A DNA stretch of 64,000 nt from Candidatus Neomarinimicrobiota bacterium (GCA_021734025.1 JAIPJS010000021.1:1-64000), one strand, 5' to 3'. Counted from the first letter of the stretch, positions 17,413-27,291 are shown. The notes: generated by a model from the letters alone, not told the origin. Made by a program: numbers and translations.

Positions 17413-17832
17413 ATGCCGGACATTATACATCAATTGGATATTGACGCTCCACCGGAAAAAATTTATGAGGCGGTAACCACGACGGAAGGTCTCTCGAACT
17501 GGTGGGCAGTGGATACGGAAGCCAAGCCTGAAGTGGGAACTGTTGCCCGATTTGGGTTTAATGAGCGTCAGACCGTATTCAGGATGGAAATCGAAGAGCT
17601 CGATTCTCCGTCGACCGTGCGGTGGCACTGTCTCGGAGGACATCCGGAGTGGAAGGGAACCGGGATCGAGTTTAATATTTCGGAATCAGACAAAGGTTCC
17701 AGTGTGCTTTTCAGCCACCGAAACTGGGAGTCCAAAGACGGCATTTATCCTATGTGTAGCTATGACTGGGCTGGCTATCTGTATAGCCTCCGTATGTATT
17801 GCGAAACGGGAAAAGGGTTACCGCATCCGTAA
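17413..17832 (+). CDS. SRPBCC (AHSA1-like) domain protein
   Basis: A 139-residue START/Bet v1-fold protein of the activator-of-Hsp90-ATPase-like (AHSA1) group. These have a hydrophobic ligand cavity and mostly unknown ligands. The N-terminal DIDAPPEKIYEAVTTTEGLSNWW is the family hallmark, and the C-terminus has the usual GWAGYLYSLRMYCETGKG-like helix. A CGGAGGGAAG ribosome-binding site precedes the ATG. The gene is cotranscribed with the preceding reductase by proximity; no functional link is evident. Confidence 0.85.
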   Translation: MPDIIHQLDIDAPPEKIYEAVTTTEGLSNWWAVDTEAKPEVGTVARFGFNERQTVFRMEIEELDSPSTVRWHCLGGHPEWKGTGIEFNISESDKGSSVLFSHRNWESKDGIYPMCSYDWAGYLYSLRMYCETGKGLPHP

Positions 17833-17834
17833 AT

Positions 17835-17872
17835 AACACAGCCTCATTTACGAGGGCAAATGAGGCTGTGTT
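17835..17872. terminator. 15-bp perfect stem between convergent genes
   Basis: AACACAGCCTCATTT (17835-17849) pairs perfectly with AAATGAGGCTGTGTT (17858-17872) around an 8-base loop. The A and T runs at the foot suit termination in both directions, between the plus-strand SRPBCC gene and the minus-strand efflux operon. Confidence 0.75.
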
Positions 17873-17956
17873 GATCTTGTTTAGAACCACATGGCACAAG
17901 TGTCATCCTGAGCCTGTCGGAGAAGGGGCAGGCATGTGTCAAAATACTTTACTCTA

Positions 17957-20900
17957 CTACCTTGCCGCCTTCTTCTGTGCCCGTTTCAGTATCCGGACTT
18001 CAAAGATATTATACAGTGTCGGGATAACTACCAGCGTCAACACAGTCGCCACCGTCAAACCGCCAATGACTGAACGCGCCATCGGCGACCAGGTCTCCGC
18101 ACTGGCTCCCACTCCGAATGCCAGCGGAAGCATGGCCAGGATAGTCGTTACCGCAGTCATTAGCACGGGACGAAGTCTTCGGCGTCCGCCTTCCAAAATG
18201 GCATCGGTCAGTGAATACCCGTGTTTTTCCCGCAGCTGGTTGATGTAATCGATCATTACAATTCCGTTGTTCACCACAATACCGACCAGAAGCATACCAC
18301 CGATGAGTGCAGTAACGCTCAGGGTGGTCCCCGTGACGAAGAGTCCCCACAGCACGCCGATAAAGGCCAGGGGAATCGTGAACAGGATTACGAAGGGATC
18401 CAGGAACGACTCAAACTGGCTGGCCATCACCATATACACCAGGAGTATCGCTGCGAGAATCGCCAGACCAAGCGCCTGAAACGATTCCTGGAAATCCTCG
18501 GCGGCCCCACCGAGTTCCCAGCGGAATTCATCAGGAAAGCTCATATCGTTGAGCATAGATTGCACATCAGCCGTGACACTTCGGAGATCCCGGTCGGTGA
18601 CGTTTGCGCTGACCGCGACCACGCGTTCCTGGTCTTCCCGTTCGATGGTTACCGGGCTTTCATCCCGGTAGATAGTGGCAATCTGTTCCAGCGGGATCTG
18701 AAGTCCGGTGGGCGTTGAAATGAACAGGTTGGAGAGATCCTGTTTGCTGTTCCGGAACGGACGCTGCAACTGGACGAAGACGTTATATTCCTCTCCGCCA
18801 TCCCGGTACTGCGTAGCAATCGTCCCGCCGACATAGCTGGAAATAGAACGCGACACGGCAGCCGTACTCAGTCCGAAGGCCGAAAGCCTGTTCCGATCGA
18901 ACCGCACCTGGTATTCCGGTTTCCCGACATCGAACGATTTTTGTACATCCACAATACCGTCGATCTTGGCCATCCGTTCCTCAACGCGGGTAGCCAGTTG
19001 CCGGCCGATATCCAGATCATGCCCTTTGATTACGACTTCAATATCCCTGCCGCCGAACATATTGCCGCCGCCCTGGCTAAAGGACATCTCAACGCCAGGG
19101 AACTTGTCAAAGTAATGCCTGAGAGTATCCTGAATGTCAAACTGGGACCGTTCACGTTCGTCCTGGTCGACCAGCCGCACCATAATTTCACCGGAATTGG
19201 CGCTGGCCGTTCCGAACAGGGCGCTGAATCCTTCCCCCGTTCCGTAATTGACGTACACGTTTTCGGCTTCCGGCACTTTTTGCTGAACCAGCCGCTCCAT
19301 CTCCTGGAAGGTTTTCCGGGTTTCTGCCAGATTCGTTCCCACAGCGCGCTCCACGGATAACTGGATCATACCTTCGTCGGTGTCCGACATAAACTCAGCC
19401 CCGATAATCGGGAAGAGTAACAGGGAAATTGCGAACAGGCCGATGGACGTAAAGACGACTGTCTTTCTGTGACTGAGTGCATATTTCAGCGCTGTAAAAT
19501 AACGATCGTCCAGCCACCTGAGACTTGAGGTTACCCAACCGGTCAGTTTCGTAATAAATTCGGATTTTCGCGCGATGTCGTCCATCCGGAGCATCCGGGA
19601 GGCCATGAGCGGAATCAGAGTCAGCGCAACAAACAGACTGGCCGCCAGGGAAAATACGATAGTAACGGCCATGTCGTTAAACAGCACACCGGCAATGCCC
19701 GGCACGAACAGGATTGGGACAAAAACCGCAAGAGTCGTGAGCGTGGAGGCCACGATGGCCATACTCACTTCTGATGTACCTTCGTCTGCCGCGGAACGGA
19801 TCTCTTCACCCTGCTCCCGGTGCCGGAAGATATTTTCCAGCACCACGATGGAATTATCCACCAGCATCCCGATCGCGAGTGCCAGCCCCGCCATCGAGAT
19901 GATGTTCAGCGTAACGCCAGCCATATCCATCACAAAAAAGGTGGCAATGACCGAAACCGGGATAGAGACGGCGACAATGATAGCACTCCGAATATTCCGG
20001 AGGAAAAACAGCAGAACCAAGCCTGCCAGCAGAAAAGCCTGGAGTGCGGTATTGGTCAGGTTCTGAATGGACTCCTCGATGAAACTCGCCATATCGTAAA
20101 TCACTTCAATTTGCACGTCCGAACCGGCAACATTTTCCAGAGATGGGATAGCTTCCAGCACCGATTCTGTGGCATTCACCGTATTGGCGTCCGACTGTTT
20201 CATCACAACGAGAACGACGCTCTCTTTCCCGTTATTTTTTACATAGCTGGTCCGTTCTTTAAACCCGTCCGTCACCTCGGCGACTTGCTCCAGGTGGATG
20301 GCTGCCGCGTTTTTTTGTCCGACGACAACCTTCCTGATATCATCCACAGACTGAAACTCACCGTAGGTCCGAACGCTGAACTCGCTCATGCCTTCTTCAA
20401 TTTGTCCGCCGGGGATCTGGAGATTTTCCATTCTGATGGCGTTGGTAATCTGGTTGATATCCACGCCTTTCGCAGCGAGTTCCCGAGGATCAACCATCAC
20501 GTTGATTTGACGTTCCAGGCCACCCTGGGCATCCGCAGACGCTACCCCCGGAATCCGTTCGATGCGTGGCTCGATACGCTCCCTGGCAATGCGTCGTAAT
20601 TCTGCCTGACCGAGTTGTTCGCTGTTCATAGCCAGGAAAGCGATGGGTTGCATCGACGGATCGAACGCAAAGGTGATTGGCTCAGTAACATCGTCCGGAA
20701 GCATTTCTCTGACCAAATCGATATTTTTCCGGACGTCGATCTCGGCCTGATCCATATCGGTTCCCCAGTCGAATTCGATGATCAGGATCGAGGTCCCGCT
20801 CATGGAGCGGGAATTAATGGTCTCCACATTTTCCACGGAGGTGACCGCTTCTTCCAGCGGGCGGGTCACCACGTTTTCCATATCGTAGGGCCCAACGCCT

Positions 20901-21055
20901 TCATACTGGGTAATGATCCCGATGATGGGAAAGGTCACATCGGGGAAGAGATCAACCTTTAACCGGCTCAGGGAAAACAACCCGAACCCGATGATGATCA
21001 GGAAGAGCATCGTAAACGTGATGCCCCGTTTAATGGATATTCGTGAAAGTATCAT
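17957..21055 (-). CDS. RND multidrug efflux inner-membrane transporter
   Basis: A proton-driven pump of the AcrB/MexB (HAE) type, 1032 residues. The usual double repeat of one helix, periplasmic domain and helix bundle is visible, with helices at about 10-30, 338-355, 358-378, 385-405 and onward, repeated in the C-terminal half. The first-half TM4 motif GMLVDNS has D400 but N401, whereas AcrB has two aspartates. The C-terminus ends in basic residues (KRAQKKAAR). The start overlaps the stop of the adaptor gene (ATGA). It is the last gene of a four-gene operon behind a TetR repressor. Confidence 0.95.
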   Translation of the reverse strand: MILSRISIKRGITFTMLFLIIIGFGLFSLSRLKVDLFPDVTFPIIGIITQYEGVGPYDMENVVTRPLEEAVTSVENVETINSRSMSGTSILIIEFDWGTDMDQAEIDVRKNIDLVREMLPDDVTEPITFAFDPSMQPIAFLAMNSEQLGQAELRRIARERIEPRIERIPGVASADAQGGLERQINVMVDPRELAAKGVDINQITNAIRMENLQIPGGQIEEGMSEFSVRTYGEFQSVDDIRKVVVGQKNAAAIHLEQVAEVTDGFKERTSYVKNNGKESVVLVVMKQSDANTVNATESVLEAIPSLENVAGSDVQIEVIYDMASFIEESIQNLTNTALQAFLLAGLVLLFFLRNIRSAIIVAVSIPVSVIATFFVMDMAGVTLNIISMAGLALAIGMLVDNSIVVLENIFRHREQGEEIRSAADEGTSEVSMAIVASTLTTLAVFVPILFVPGIAGVLFNDMAVTIVFSLAASLFVALTLIPLMASRMLRMDDIARKSEFITKLTGWVTSSLRWLDDRYFTALKYALSHRKTVVFTSIGLFAISLLLFPIIGAEFMSDTDEGMIQLSVERAVGTNLAETRKTFQEMERLVQQKVPEAENVYVNYGTGEGFSALFGTASANSGEIMVRLVDQDERERSQFDIQDTLRHYFDKFPGVEMSFSQGGGNMFGGRDIEVVIKGHDLDIGRQLATRVEERMAKIDGIVDVQKSFDVGKPEYQVRFDRNRLSAFGLSTAAVSRSISSYVGGTIATQYRDGGEEYNVFVQLQRPFRNSKQDLSNLFISTPTGLQIPLEQIATIYRDESPVTIEREDQERVVAVSANVTDRDLRSVTADVQSMLNDMSFPDEFRWELGGAAEDFQESFQALGLAILAAILLVYMVMASQFESFLDPFVILFTIPLAFIGVLWGLFVTGTTLSVTALIGGMLLVGIVVNNGIVMIDYINQLREKHGYSLTDAILEGGRRRLRPVLMTAVTTILAMLPLAFGVGASAETWSPMARSVIGGLTVATVLTLVVIPTLYNIFEVRILKRAQKKAAR

Positions 21056-22179
21056 ATTACCTGATCCTCCTCAACGACTCTGACGCGAGTTGAATCCTGG
21101 AGGTTGTTCTGGCCGAGCAGCACCACCGGATCGTTTTCCCGGAGGCCGGAGGTTACTTCCACCATGCCTTCTTCCTCGATACCGATTTCAATAGTGCGGT
21201 ATTGAGCCATATCGTTCTGGATCGTGTACACATGGTTTTCTCTGGTAATCCGCTGTTGTCCGTCGGCACCTCTGGCCATTTCGGTCTTCTGCAGGATGGC
21301 GTATTTCGGAATAACCAGCGCGTTCGGTCGGGTCTCCAACAGAATCTTCACTTCCGCAAACATCCCCGGTCGAAGCAGATAGTCGGAATTCGGGATCTCG
21401 ATTTCGGTGCGGACCATACGCGACATCGGATCAATCACCGGACTAACTTTAGTGACGGTGCCGTAGAAAACGGTATCCGGGAGCCCATTGACTGTGGTCT
21501 GTGCCTGCAGCCCAACCCGGATCTCCGGTGCGTGGCGTTCGATAACATTCACGAGCACCTTCACCGTGTCCATTTGAACTACCGATACCACCGGAGTCTG
21601 GGACGCCATGTCCCCGACTTCCAGGAATCGCTGGCCAATCAACCCGTTCAGGGGAGACCGGATGTACGATTCTTCCAACTGGGTTTTTGCCTGGTTCAGC
21701 CCTTCCTGCAGCGACCTGACCTGCGCCCGGGTTGCCTCGAGCTGAGTTTTTGTGCCATCGTATTGCTGCTGACTCACCGCATCTTCTTTATATAATCGCT
21801 GCATCCGCTGGAATTCGTTCTCCAGGTTATCCAGCTGGGATAGCGCCTGCGCCAGATTTGCCTCGACCTGCTTCACGCGGGAACGGATACTTTCGTTTTG
21901 GATCTCAGCGATCAGTTGATCCTGGGTCACCGTATCGCCCATATCAACGTGGAATTTCATAATCCGGTCCGGCACCTTGGAGAATACCCGGACGGACTGT
22001 TTGGCGTGAATATCTCCCAGGAGATTCAGCGTGCGATGCACCTCCATCCGCTGAACAGGAAAGACTTCGACGGCGACCACCTCTTCTTCAGCCGTCTCAC
22101 CGGAGGTATCTTCCGAGCAATTAACCATGAAGGTCATGAGCAGAAGGGAGAGCAAGAGTACTGTTTTTCGATAATACAT
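21052..22179 (-). CDS. RND efflux periplasmic adaptor (membrane fusion) lipoprotein
   Basis: A HlyD/AcrA-type adaptor linking the RND pump to the outer-membrane channel, 375 residues. The signal ends in FMVNC, with the acylated cysteine near residue 21. Lipoyl half-motifs flank a coiled coil at about 95-170 (heptad-rich QVEANLAQALSQLDNLENEF onward). Beta-barrel and membrane-proximal domains follow. AAGGAAA gives a clear ribosome-binding site, and the 3' end overlaps the pump gene by 4 bp. Confidence 0.93.
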   Translation of the reverse strand: MYYRKTVLLLSLLLMTFMVNCSEDTSGETAEEEVVAVEVFPVQRMEVHRTLNLLGDIHAKQSVRVFSKVPDRIMKFHVDMGDTVTQDQLIAEIQNESIRSRVKQVEANLAQALSQLDNLENEFQRMQRLYKEDAVSQQQYDGTKTQLEATRAQVRSLQEGLNQAKTQLEESYIRSPLNGLIGQRFLEVGDMASQTPVVSVVQMDTVKVLVNVIERHAPEIRVGLQAQTTVNGLPDTVFYGTVTKVSPVIDPMSRMVRTEIEIPNSDYLLRPGMFAEVKILLETRPNALVIPKYAILQKTEMARGADGQQRITRENHVYTIQNDMAQYRTIEIGIEEEGMVEVTSGLRENDPVVLLGQNNLQDSTRVRVVEEDQVI

Positions 22180-22200
22180 AACAATTTCCTTATTTATTCA

Positions 22201-23553
22201 TTAAAACGTTGGCGGATTTAATTCGTTGAGGGCTTTCCGCAATTGATCGGCGGCCACGTTATATTGAAGCAAATATTGCGAATAGTTTGATCGGGCCTGC
22301 TGAAGAGCCAGCTGAGCATTCAGGACATCCAGCTGGGTGGCAGTCCCTTCCTGATACATCAATTCTGCCAGGCGCAAACTCTCTTCAGCCTGCTGGATTG
22401 TCTGGGTCTGGGAATCCAGCTTTTCCCGGGCGTCCACCAGGGAGTAATAGGCCGATTCCACTTCAGCCGCGATCATGTTCCGGACTTGCTGTTCCGTATC
22501 GTTTACCTTGCGTAATTCAACTTTTGCCTGTTGGACGCCGGCATAGTTCGAGCCGCCTGAAAACAGGGGAATGGAGAGTGACAAGCCGCCGGACACGCTC
22601 CGGATGAAATCCTCATTATCCAGGTTCAGGTCATCCTCCTGCATCTGGTGCTGAAGGTTGGCAGACATAGCAAGCGTCGGCATGTACTGGGCGCGGGCGA
22701 TATCCAGACTCTCCTTTTGCATCGATCGTTGTAGCCGGACGTTGACCATTTCCAGGCGTTGATCGAGCGCCAACTGCTGCAGGGCAGCCAGAGAGCTGTC
22801 GGCCCAATTCGTCCGTTTCTGGGTCAGGCTGCCGGACACCGTAATCGGAGTCTCTCTGTCCAGTCCAATGGTCGTGCGGAGTCCCGTGAGCGCCTGATCG
22901 TGCCGGTGTTGGGCGGCGATGAGCTGCGGTCGGGTGTTGGACACCTGCACCTGTGCCCGGAGTAGATCAAATCCGCTGGCTGTGCCGACATCCTTCTGTT
23001 TTTGGACCTGCTCGTAGTTCCGCTGGACATTTTGCAGGGCTTCTTCGGCCACCGCAATTAATTCTTTGGTAAACAACGCGTTATAATACGCCTGCCGGAC
23101 TTCCAGTAGAATCTGCTGTCGGGTGATCTTTGCCTGGTTCTCCGATACTTGTTCGCCGAACCGCGCCATTTGATAACCGGAATAGATCGAGCCTCCGCGG
23201 AACAGCGGCTGTTGTAATTGCAGACCAGCCGTGATATTCTCCTTGCTCCCGGCACGGAACGATTGTTTCTGTCCGCCAAAATCGATGGTAAAAATCGGGA
23301 GCTCAAAATTGTGGTTATAGTTCGTATAGGCATTCAGCCGGGGGAGTAAATTCCCACGAGCCTGCGCAGCTTGTGCGGAGGCTTTCCGAATGTCTTTTTC
23401 CGCCGATTGCAGGCGTGGATTTTTCTCCAGCGCAATCTGCTGGGCGGAGTTCAGGGTAATAGTTAGCGTGTCTGGCGGTGACTGGGCTTGTACCGGACTA
23501 AAAGTCAGCATCAGCATGAACCACGCCAGTAGGAAATGACCTGCGAATTTCAT
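22201..23553 (-). CDS. TolC-family outer membrane efflux protein
   Basis: The trimeric outer-membrane channel of the tripartite pump, 450 residues. A signal peptide (ending near VQAQ) is followed by two TolC/OEP repeats with long helical stretches (SAQQIALEKNPRLQSAEKDI; LALQQARSNYSQYLLQYN). I used ATG 23553, which shares one base with the tetR stop (TGATG) and has GGAGGAG upstream; an in-frame TTG lies one codon earlier. Confidence 0.93.
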   Translation of the reverse strand: MKFAGHFLLAWFMLMLTFSPVQAQSPPDTLTITLNSAQQIALEKNPRLQSAEKDIRKASAQAAQARGNLLPRLNAYTNYNHNFELPIFTIDFGGQKQSFRAGSKENITAGLQLQQPLFRGGSIYSGYQMARFGEQVSENQAKITRQQILLEVRQAYYNALFTKELIAVAEEALQNVQRNYEQVQKQKDVGTASGFDLLRAQVQVSNTRPQLIAAQHRHDQALTGLRTTIGLDRETPITVSGSLTQKRTNWADSSLAALQQLALDQRLEMVNVRLQRSMQKESLDIARAQYMPTLAMSANLQHQMQEDDLNLDNEDFIRSVSGGLSLSIPLFSGGSNYAGVQQAKVELRKVNDTEQQVRNMIAAEVESAYYSLVDAREKLDSQTQTIQQAEESLRLAELMYQEGTATQLDVLNAQLALQQARSNYSQYLLQYNVAADQLRKALNELNPPTF

Positions 23554-24197
23554 CAATTGTGCTCCTCCCTGGAGGATGCATCCAGTTTCTGGTTGTTAGC
23601 AATTCCGTATAAAAGAATATCCATGAGCTCATCGGCAAACTCGTCGGAAAGCAAGGTACGCTTGGAATGAAGCTGCGTGACGATGAAAATATTCATAATC
23701 CCGAGAAACATCATTCCTACCTTCATCGGATTCAGGTCGGGGTTAAATTGGCCCCGCTCCTGGCCGGTGCGTACGAAATCCGAAAATTTTCGAAATTCCC
23801 GGCCGGTATCCAGCATCGCCGGGCGACCGGCGGTCAACCCTTTTTCATTGATGTTCTTCCCGATTGTATCGTATAAAATTTTGACTACATCAGGATTCTC
23901 GAGACAATACCGGAAATGGGATCGCATGATGTCTCGGAGTTGTTTATCCGCCGGCTGGTTGGACTGGTACACCTGCTCATGGATTTCTGCTGCGTGTCTG
24001 AAGGCCGTTTGGATTAGCGTTCGATGAAGATCTTCTTTGTTTTCAAAATAGTAATAGATAACCGGTTTGGTTACGTCAGCTGCTTCGGCGATTTCCCGGA
24101 CGGATACGCCGTTGTATCCATGATTGGCAAAGAGGTTTGCTGCCACTTCGAGAATTTTTTCACGATTGGCCTGGTTCCCGTTTTCTGCTGGTGTCAC
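23553..24197 (-). CDS. TetR/AcrR-family repressor of the efflux operon
   Basis: A one-component repressor of 214 residues. The N-terminal helix-turn-helix (about 12-58, VSVREIAEAADVTKPVIYYYFENKEDL) is typical of TetR. The C-terminal ligand domain is variable. The start is GTG at 24197 with AAAGGAA upstream. It is the first gene of the efflux operon. A 16-bp palindrome at 24216-24231 in its promoter makes autoregulation and repression of the whole operon likely. The inducer is unknown. Confidence 0.92.
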   Translation of the reverse strand: MTPAENGNQANREKILEVAANLFANHGYNGVSVREIAEAADVTKPVIYYYFENKEDLHRTLIQTAFRHAAEIHEQVYQSNQPADKQLRDIMRSHFRYCLENPDVVKILYDTIGKNINEKGLTAGRPAMLDTGREFRKFSDFVRTGQERGQFNPDLNPMKVGMMFLGIMNIFIVTQLHSKRTLLSDEFADELMDILLYGIANNQKLDASSREEHN

Positions 24198-24215
24198 GTA
24201 TAATTCCTTTCTTTA

Positions 24216-24231
24216 CTTACCGGTCGGTAAG
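24216..24231. promoter_or_regulatory. TetR operator palindrome
   Basis: CTTACCG-GT-CGGTAAG is a perfect inverted repeat of the TTACCG..CGGTAA kind common for TetR regulators of efflux pumps. It lies 18 bp upstream of the tetR start and overlaps the proposed -10 box. Confidence 0.85.
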
Positions 24232-24257
24232 ATATGCGATCCGGCAAGTATCAGCAA
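24229..24257 (-). promoter_or_regulatory. Putative promoter of the efflux operon
   Basis: On the minus strand, TTGCTG (24257-24252) and TATCTT (24234-24229) are separated by 17 bp. The -10 overlaps the operator, consistent with repression by blocking RNA polymerase. The consensus match is moderate. Confidence 0.45.
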
Positions 24258-24379
24258 ATCTTTTTTGCATTCTGGATGTAAAATATTGGTATAAGTTTTA
24301 AGGGGCGGATCTAAAACCGTCTTGTCTTTTTTACACAATGCCCCTACTTTCTCGTTCTGTGAATCATGTAAACTACCAC

Positions 24380-24982
24380 ATGAAACAATATCTGATCATT
24401 CTGGCCGCTGTAGCCCTGCTTATGACAGGGTGTGCAGCACACTCTACCATTTCACCCGATGTGCTTGAGCCAGGCGAAAAAATGCGGACGGTTACCGTAA
24501 GCAGCGAAACAATTCTCCCGGTGATTACTTGGCGGCGGGGACTAAGTGAGCGGAGCGACTTCGGGTTCCATCTGGGGATTCCACTCTATGGCACAGGTAT
24601 TGATTATACGTATCAACTTCGCGAGAAGCCGCGAAGTGGTGGGGATATCATAAATTTTGGGGCATTTTTGACACCCAATACCAACCTGGATTTTACGTAT
24701 TATAAGGTGGCTACCCTGGGAAAACAGGGGAATACCCATCCGTATTTTGGCTGGCGAATTATGTATATTCCCAGCGGAATTTCCGGCGAGAACAGTACCC
24801 GGTTTGGATTCCTTGCAGGGCTCAGACTCAATAACCGGTTTGGCGTGGAACTCGGGTATTTTCACGATTTTGAGGAAACAGACAATTGGTGGTACGATGA
24901 TACCGTACTGGCCACCGAAAAAAATCCGCTTACTGGTTTCTCGTTGCGGGTGACCTTTGTCAGGGATTTCCTGCGAAAATGA
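24380..24982 (+). CDS. Predicted lipoprotein of unknown function
   Basis: I do not recognise the family. The 200-residue protein has a lipoprotein signal ending in LLMTGC. The mature part consists of alternating beta-type segments (SDFGFHLGIPLYGTGIDYTYQL, FGFLAGLRLNNRFGVELGYF) and ends in LRVTFVRDFLRK, as in small barrel-like outer membrane proteins. I chose ATG 24380, where the signal begins; an upstream ATG at 24338 is in frame but adds 14 polar residues. There is no clear ribosome-binding site. Confidence 0.72.
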   Translation: MKQYLIILAAVALLMTGCAAHSTISPDVLEPGEKMRTVTVSSETILPVITWRRGLSERSDFGFHLGIPLYGTGIDYTYQLREKPRSGGDIINFGAFLTPNTNLDFTYYKVATLGKQGNTHPYFGWRIMYIPSGISGENSTRFGFLAGLRLNNRFGVELGYFHDFEETDNWWYDDTVLATEKNPLTGFSLRVTFVRDFLRK

Positions 24983-25102
24983 GAGGTTTGGGAGGGAACT
25001 CCCTGGGATGTGATGTGTACAACAAGTCCATCTCATCAATGGGATAGATGATAAAAAGCCTTGATTTCAAAGGGGCTGCCGTGTAATATTAACCAAAATT
25101 CT

Positions 25103-25561
25103 ATGAATGACCTAGACTCACATATCCGAATCCATCATTTATTAATAGTCTTTTATCTCTGCCTGCTTACCATGCCGCTGATGGGGCAGGACTATATCAC
25201 GAACTATTCCGCAGAGTATTCCGCACAGGAAAACGGGATCGTCATTGCGTGGGAAACCGGGAACGAGGATGGTGTGAAGCAATTTCAGGTCGAGCGTAGC
25301 GTGAATAATAGTTCGTTTGATGTTGTGGATGATGGAGTGGTTCTGGCAAAAGGCGAACCGTCTTACTACGAAATCATTGATACTTCTGATATGTTTCAAA
25401 AGCCGGATGGCGGCAGCTTCCTTTCCGGGCGGGTCTATACCTACCGGATTCGGATTGTTTTTACCGATAAAACGTCAAGCATCACAGAGAATATTCAGGT
25501 TTCACCCAAGATCTCAAGTACCCACCATACCTGGGGTACTATCAAGGCGATGTTTAAATAA
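25103..25561 (+). CDS. Secreted protein with fibronectin-III-like domain
   Basis: A small exported protein (152 aa) with a signal segment (HLLIVFYLCLLTMPLMGQ). A beta-sandwich-like body follows: GIVIAWETGNEDGVKQFQVER, then YEIIDTS, then GRVYTYRIRIVF. This order is typical of fibronectin type III or related domains attached to FCB-group surface proteins. No sorting tail is present. Another in-frame ATG exists at 25061; I prefer 25103 because the signal sequence is closer. Its function cannot be told. Confidence 0.65.
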   Translation: MNDLDSHIRIHHLLIVFYLCLLTMPLMGQDYITNYSAEYSAQENGIVIAWETGNEDGVKQFQVERSVNNSSFDVVDDGVVLAKGEPSYYEIIDTSDMFQKPDGGSFLSGRVYTYRIRIVFTDKTSSITENIQVSPKISSTHHTWGTIKAMFK

Positions 25562-25757
25562 GGTACCGTGCCCAGGTCCTTCCTGGCTTTTCCCTCCTGA
25601 ATTGTTATTGCCCTCCACAGTTTTTACCTTTTTACGATTGGAAAGAAAAATAAAAAACTACTGTAAGATTTCTCGAAACTTCTCATTTTCAAACGCATTA
25701 AATGAAAATGCTTAAAATGAAAATTACTGCAGGACCTTTGGAACCAAGGAGGCGTAG

Positions 25758-27266
25758 ATGAGAAAAACACTTTCGCGTATTTTTCTGGGAATTAGTCTGT
25801 TTAGTGTTGGATTTATTGTCGCGTTAATTTTGCTATCTGATTTCGAGTGGACCCAGCAGGGCCAGGCAGCAGGACCGGAACCGGTGATGAATGTATCCAA
25901 GTCCGAGTCCGAGCTGGATTCGGATTCGCAGAATGCCGTATTATCTCTGAATAAAGCATTTGTCGATATTGCAGAGAAAACAACCAAATCAGTCGTGACT
26001 ATCCGGACGACAAAAGTAGTAGAGCATCCACAACTGAAAAATTCACCGTTCGAAGAGTTCTTTGATCGGTTTGGCCCCAGAGAAGAATTTAGAACTCGGG
26101 CATTGGGATCCGGGGTTATCGTAAGTGACGATGGATATATTCTGACCAACCATCATGTAATATCCCAGGGTGAAGAAATTATGGTCAAACTCAAGGATGG
26201 TCGTGAATTCCAGGCCGAAGAGGTCAAGAGTGATCCCATGACCGATATCGCCGTCGTGAAGATTGACGCGGATGATCTCCCCGCTATCCAGATTGGTAAT
26301 TCAGAGGAGTTGAAGGTTGGAGAGTGGGTCCTGGCTATCGGAAGTCCGTTTTCCGAACAACTACAGCACACAGTCACGGCCGGCATAGTCTCGGCTAAAG
26401 GGCGCACCGACGTGATGAGACGGCGGAATCGGGATTTATACGAAGATTTTATTCAGACAGATGCCGCAATCAATCCCGGAAATTCCGGTGGTGCGCTGGT
26501 TAACCTGTATGGACAGCTAGTAGGTATCAACACTGCTATTGCCACCAGAAGCGGCGGTAATCAGGGAGTCGGATTCGCAATTCCCATTAACATGGCCACG
26601 AGAATCATGAACGACCTAATTGAAAGAGGACGCGTTGTCAGGGCATGGCTTGGTGTCCGGATTCAGGACGTCGACAGTGATATCGCGAAATCCATGGACA
26701 TGGACCGGCCGAACGGAGCCGCAGTGCTTGAGATTGTTGAGGATAGTCCCGCGGCTAACGCAGATCTCCAGGTTGGCGATGTGATTACCGCTGTGGATGG
26801 TAAACAAATCCGGAACAGTAGTGATCTCCGGACACGGATTGCCAGCCGAGAACCCGATACCAAGCATAAGCTGACTATTATACGGGAAGGGAATGAAAAG
26901 ACGGTCACCGTGGAACTCGGCGAGCTACCGGAAAATTTAGCCAGCAGGAGCGAAGCGCCGGAGGAAGATGAAATATCCGACTTTGGAATGACGCTCCAAA
27001 ATATTACTCCACAGATGGCGCAACGATTTGAACTGTCGGTCGACGTCGGGGTACTTGTCACCGAAGTCGAACGGGGTTCACCTGCAGCAGAAAAGAATAT
27101 TCGACCGGGCCACGTAATAACCCATGTCGGATTGAACAATCCTATAGAAAATGTGGAAGAATACCGGCAGTCCATTTCAGAGTACGAACCGGGTGAGTCG
27201 GTTCTCCTGGTAGTGCAGGCAGGCGATAATTCCTTCTTCGCGGGATTTACCATCCCTGAAGAATAA
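25758..27266 (+). CDS. HtrA/DegP-type periplasmic serine protease
   Basis: An envelope quality-control protease of 502 residues. A single N-terminal membrane or signal segment (about 8-27) is followed by a trypsin-like domain with the triad H133 (LTNHHVI), D163 (MTDIAVV) and S243 (GNSGGAL). Two PDZ domains follow (about 285-370 and 405-495, DVGVLVTEVERGSPAAEKNI). AAGGAGG precedes the ATG. An intrinsic terminator follows, so the gene is monocistronic. Confidence 0.95.
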   Translation: MRKTLSRIFLGISLFSVGFIVALILLSDFEWTQQGQAAGPEPVMNVSKSESELDSDSQNAVLSLNKAFVDIAEKTTKSVVTIRTTKVVEHPQLKNSPFEEFFDRFGPREEFRTRALGSGVIVSDDGYILTNHHVISQGEEIMVKLKDGREFQAEEVKSDPMTDIAVVKIDADDLPAIQIGNSEELKVGEWVLAIGSPFSEQLQHTVTAGIVSAKGRTDVMRRRNRDLYEDFIQTDAAINPGNSGGALVNLYGQLVGINTAIATRSGGNQGVGFAIPINMATRIMNDLIERGRVVRAWLGVRIQDVDSDIAKSMDMDRPNGAAVLEIVEDSPAANADLQVGDVITAVDGKQIRNSSDLRTRIASREPDTKHKLTIIREGNEKTVTVELGELPENLASRSEAPEEDEISDFGMTLQNITPQMAQRFELSVDVGVLVTEVERGSPAAEKNIRPGHVITHVGLNNPIENVEEYRQSISEYEPGESVLLVVQAGDNSFFAGFTIPEE

Positions 27267-27291
27267 CACCTTAGTCCACATTACAAGAAGC

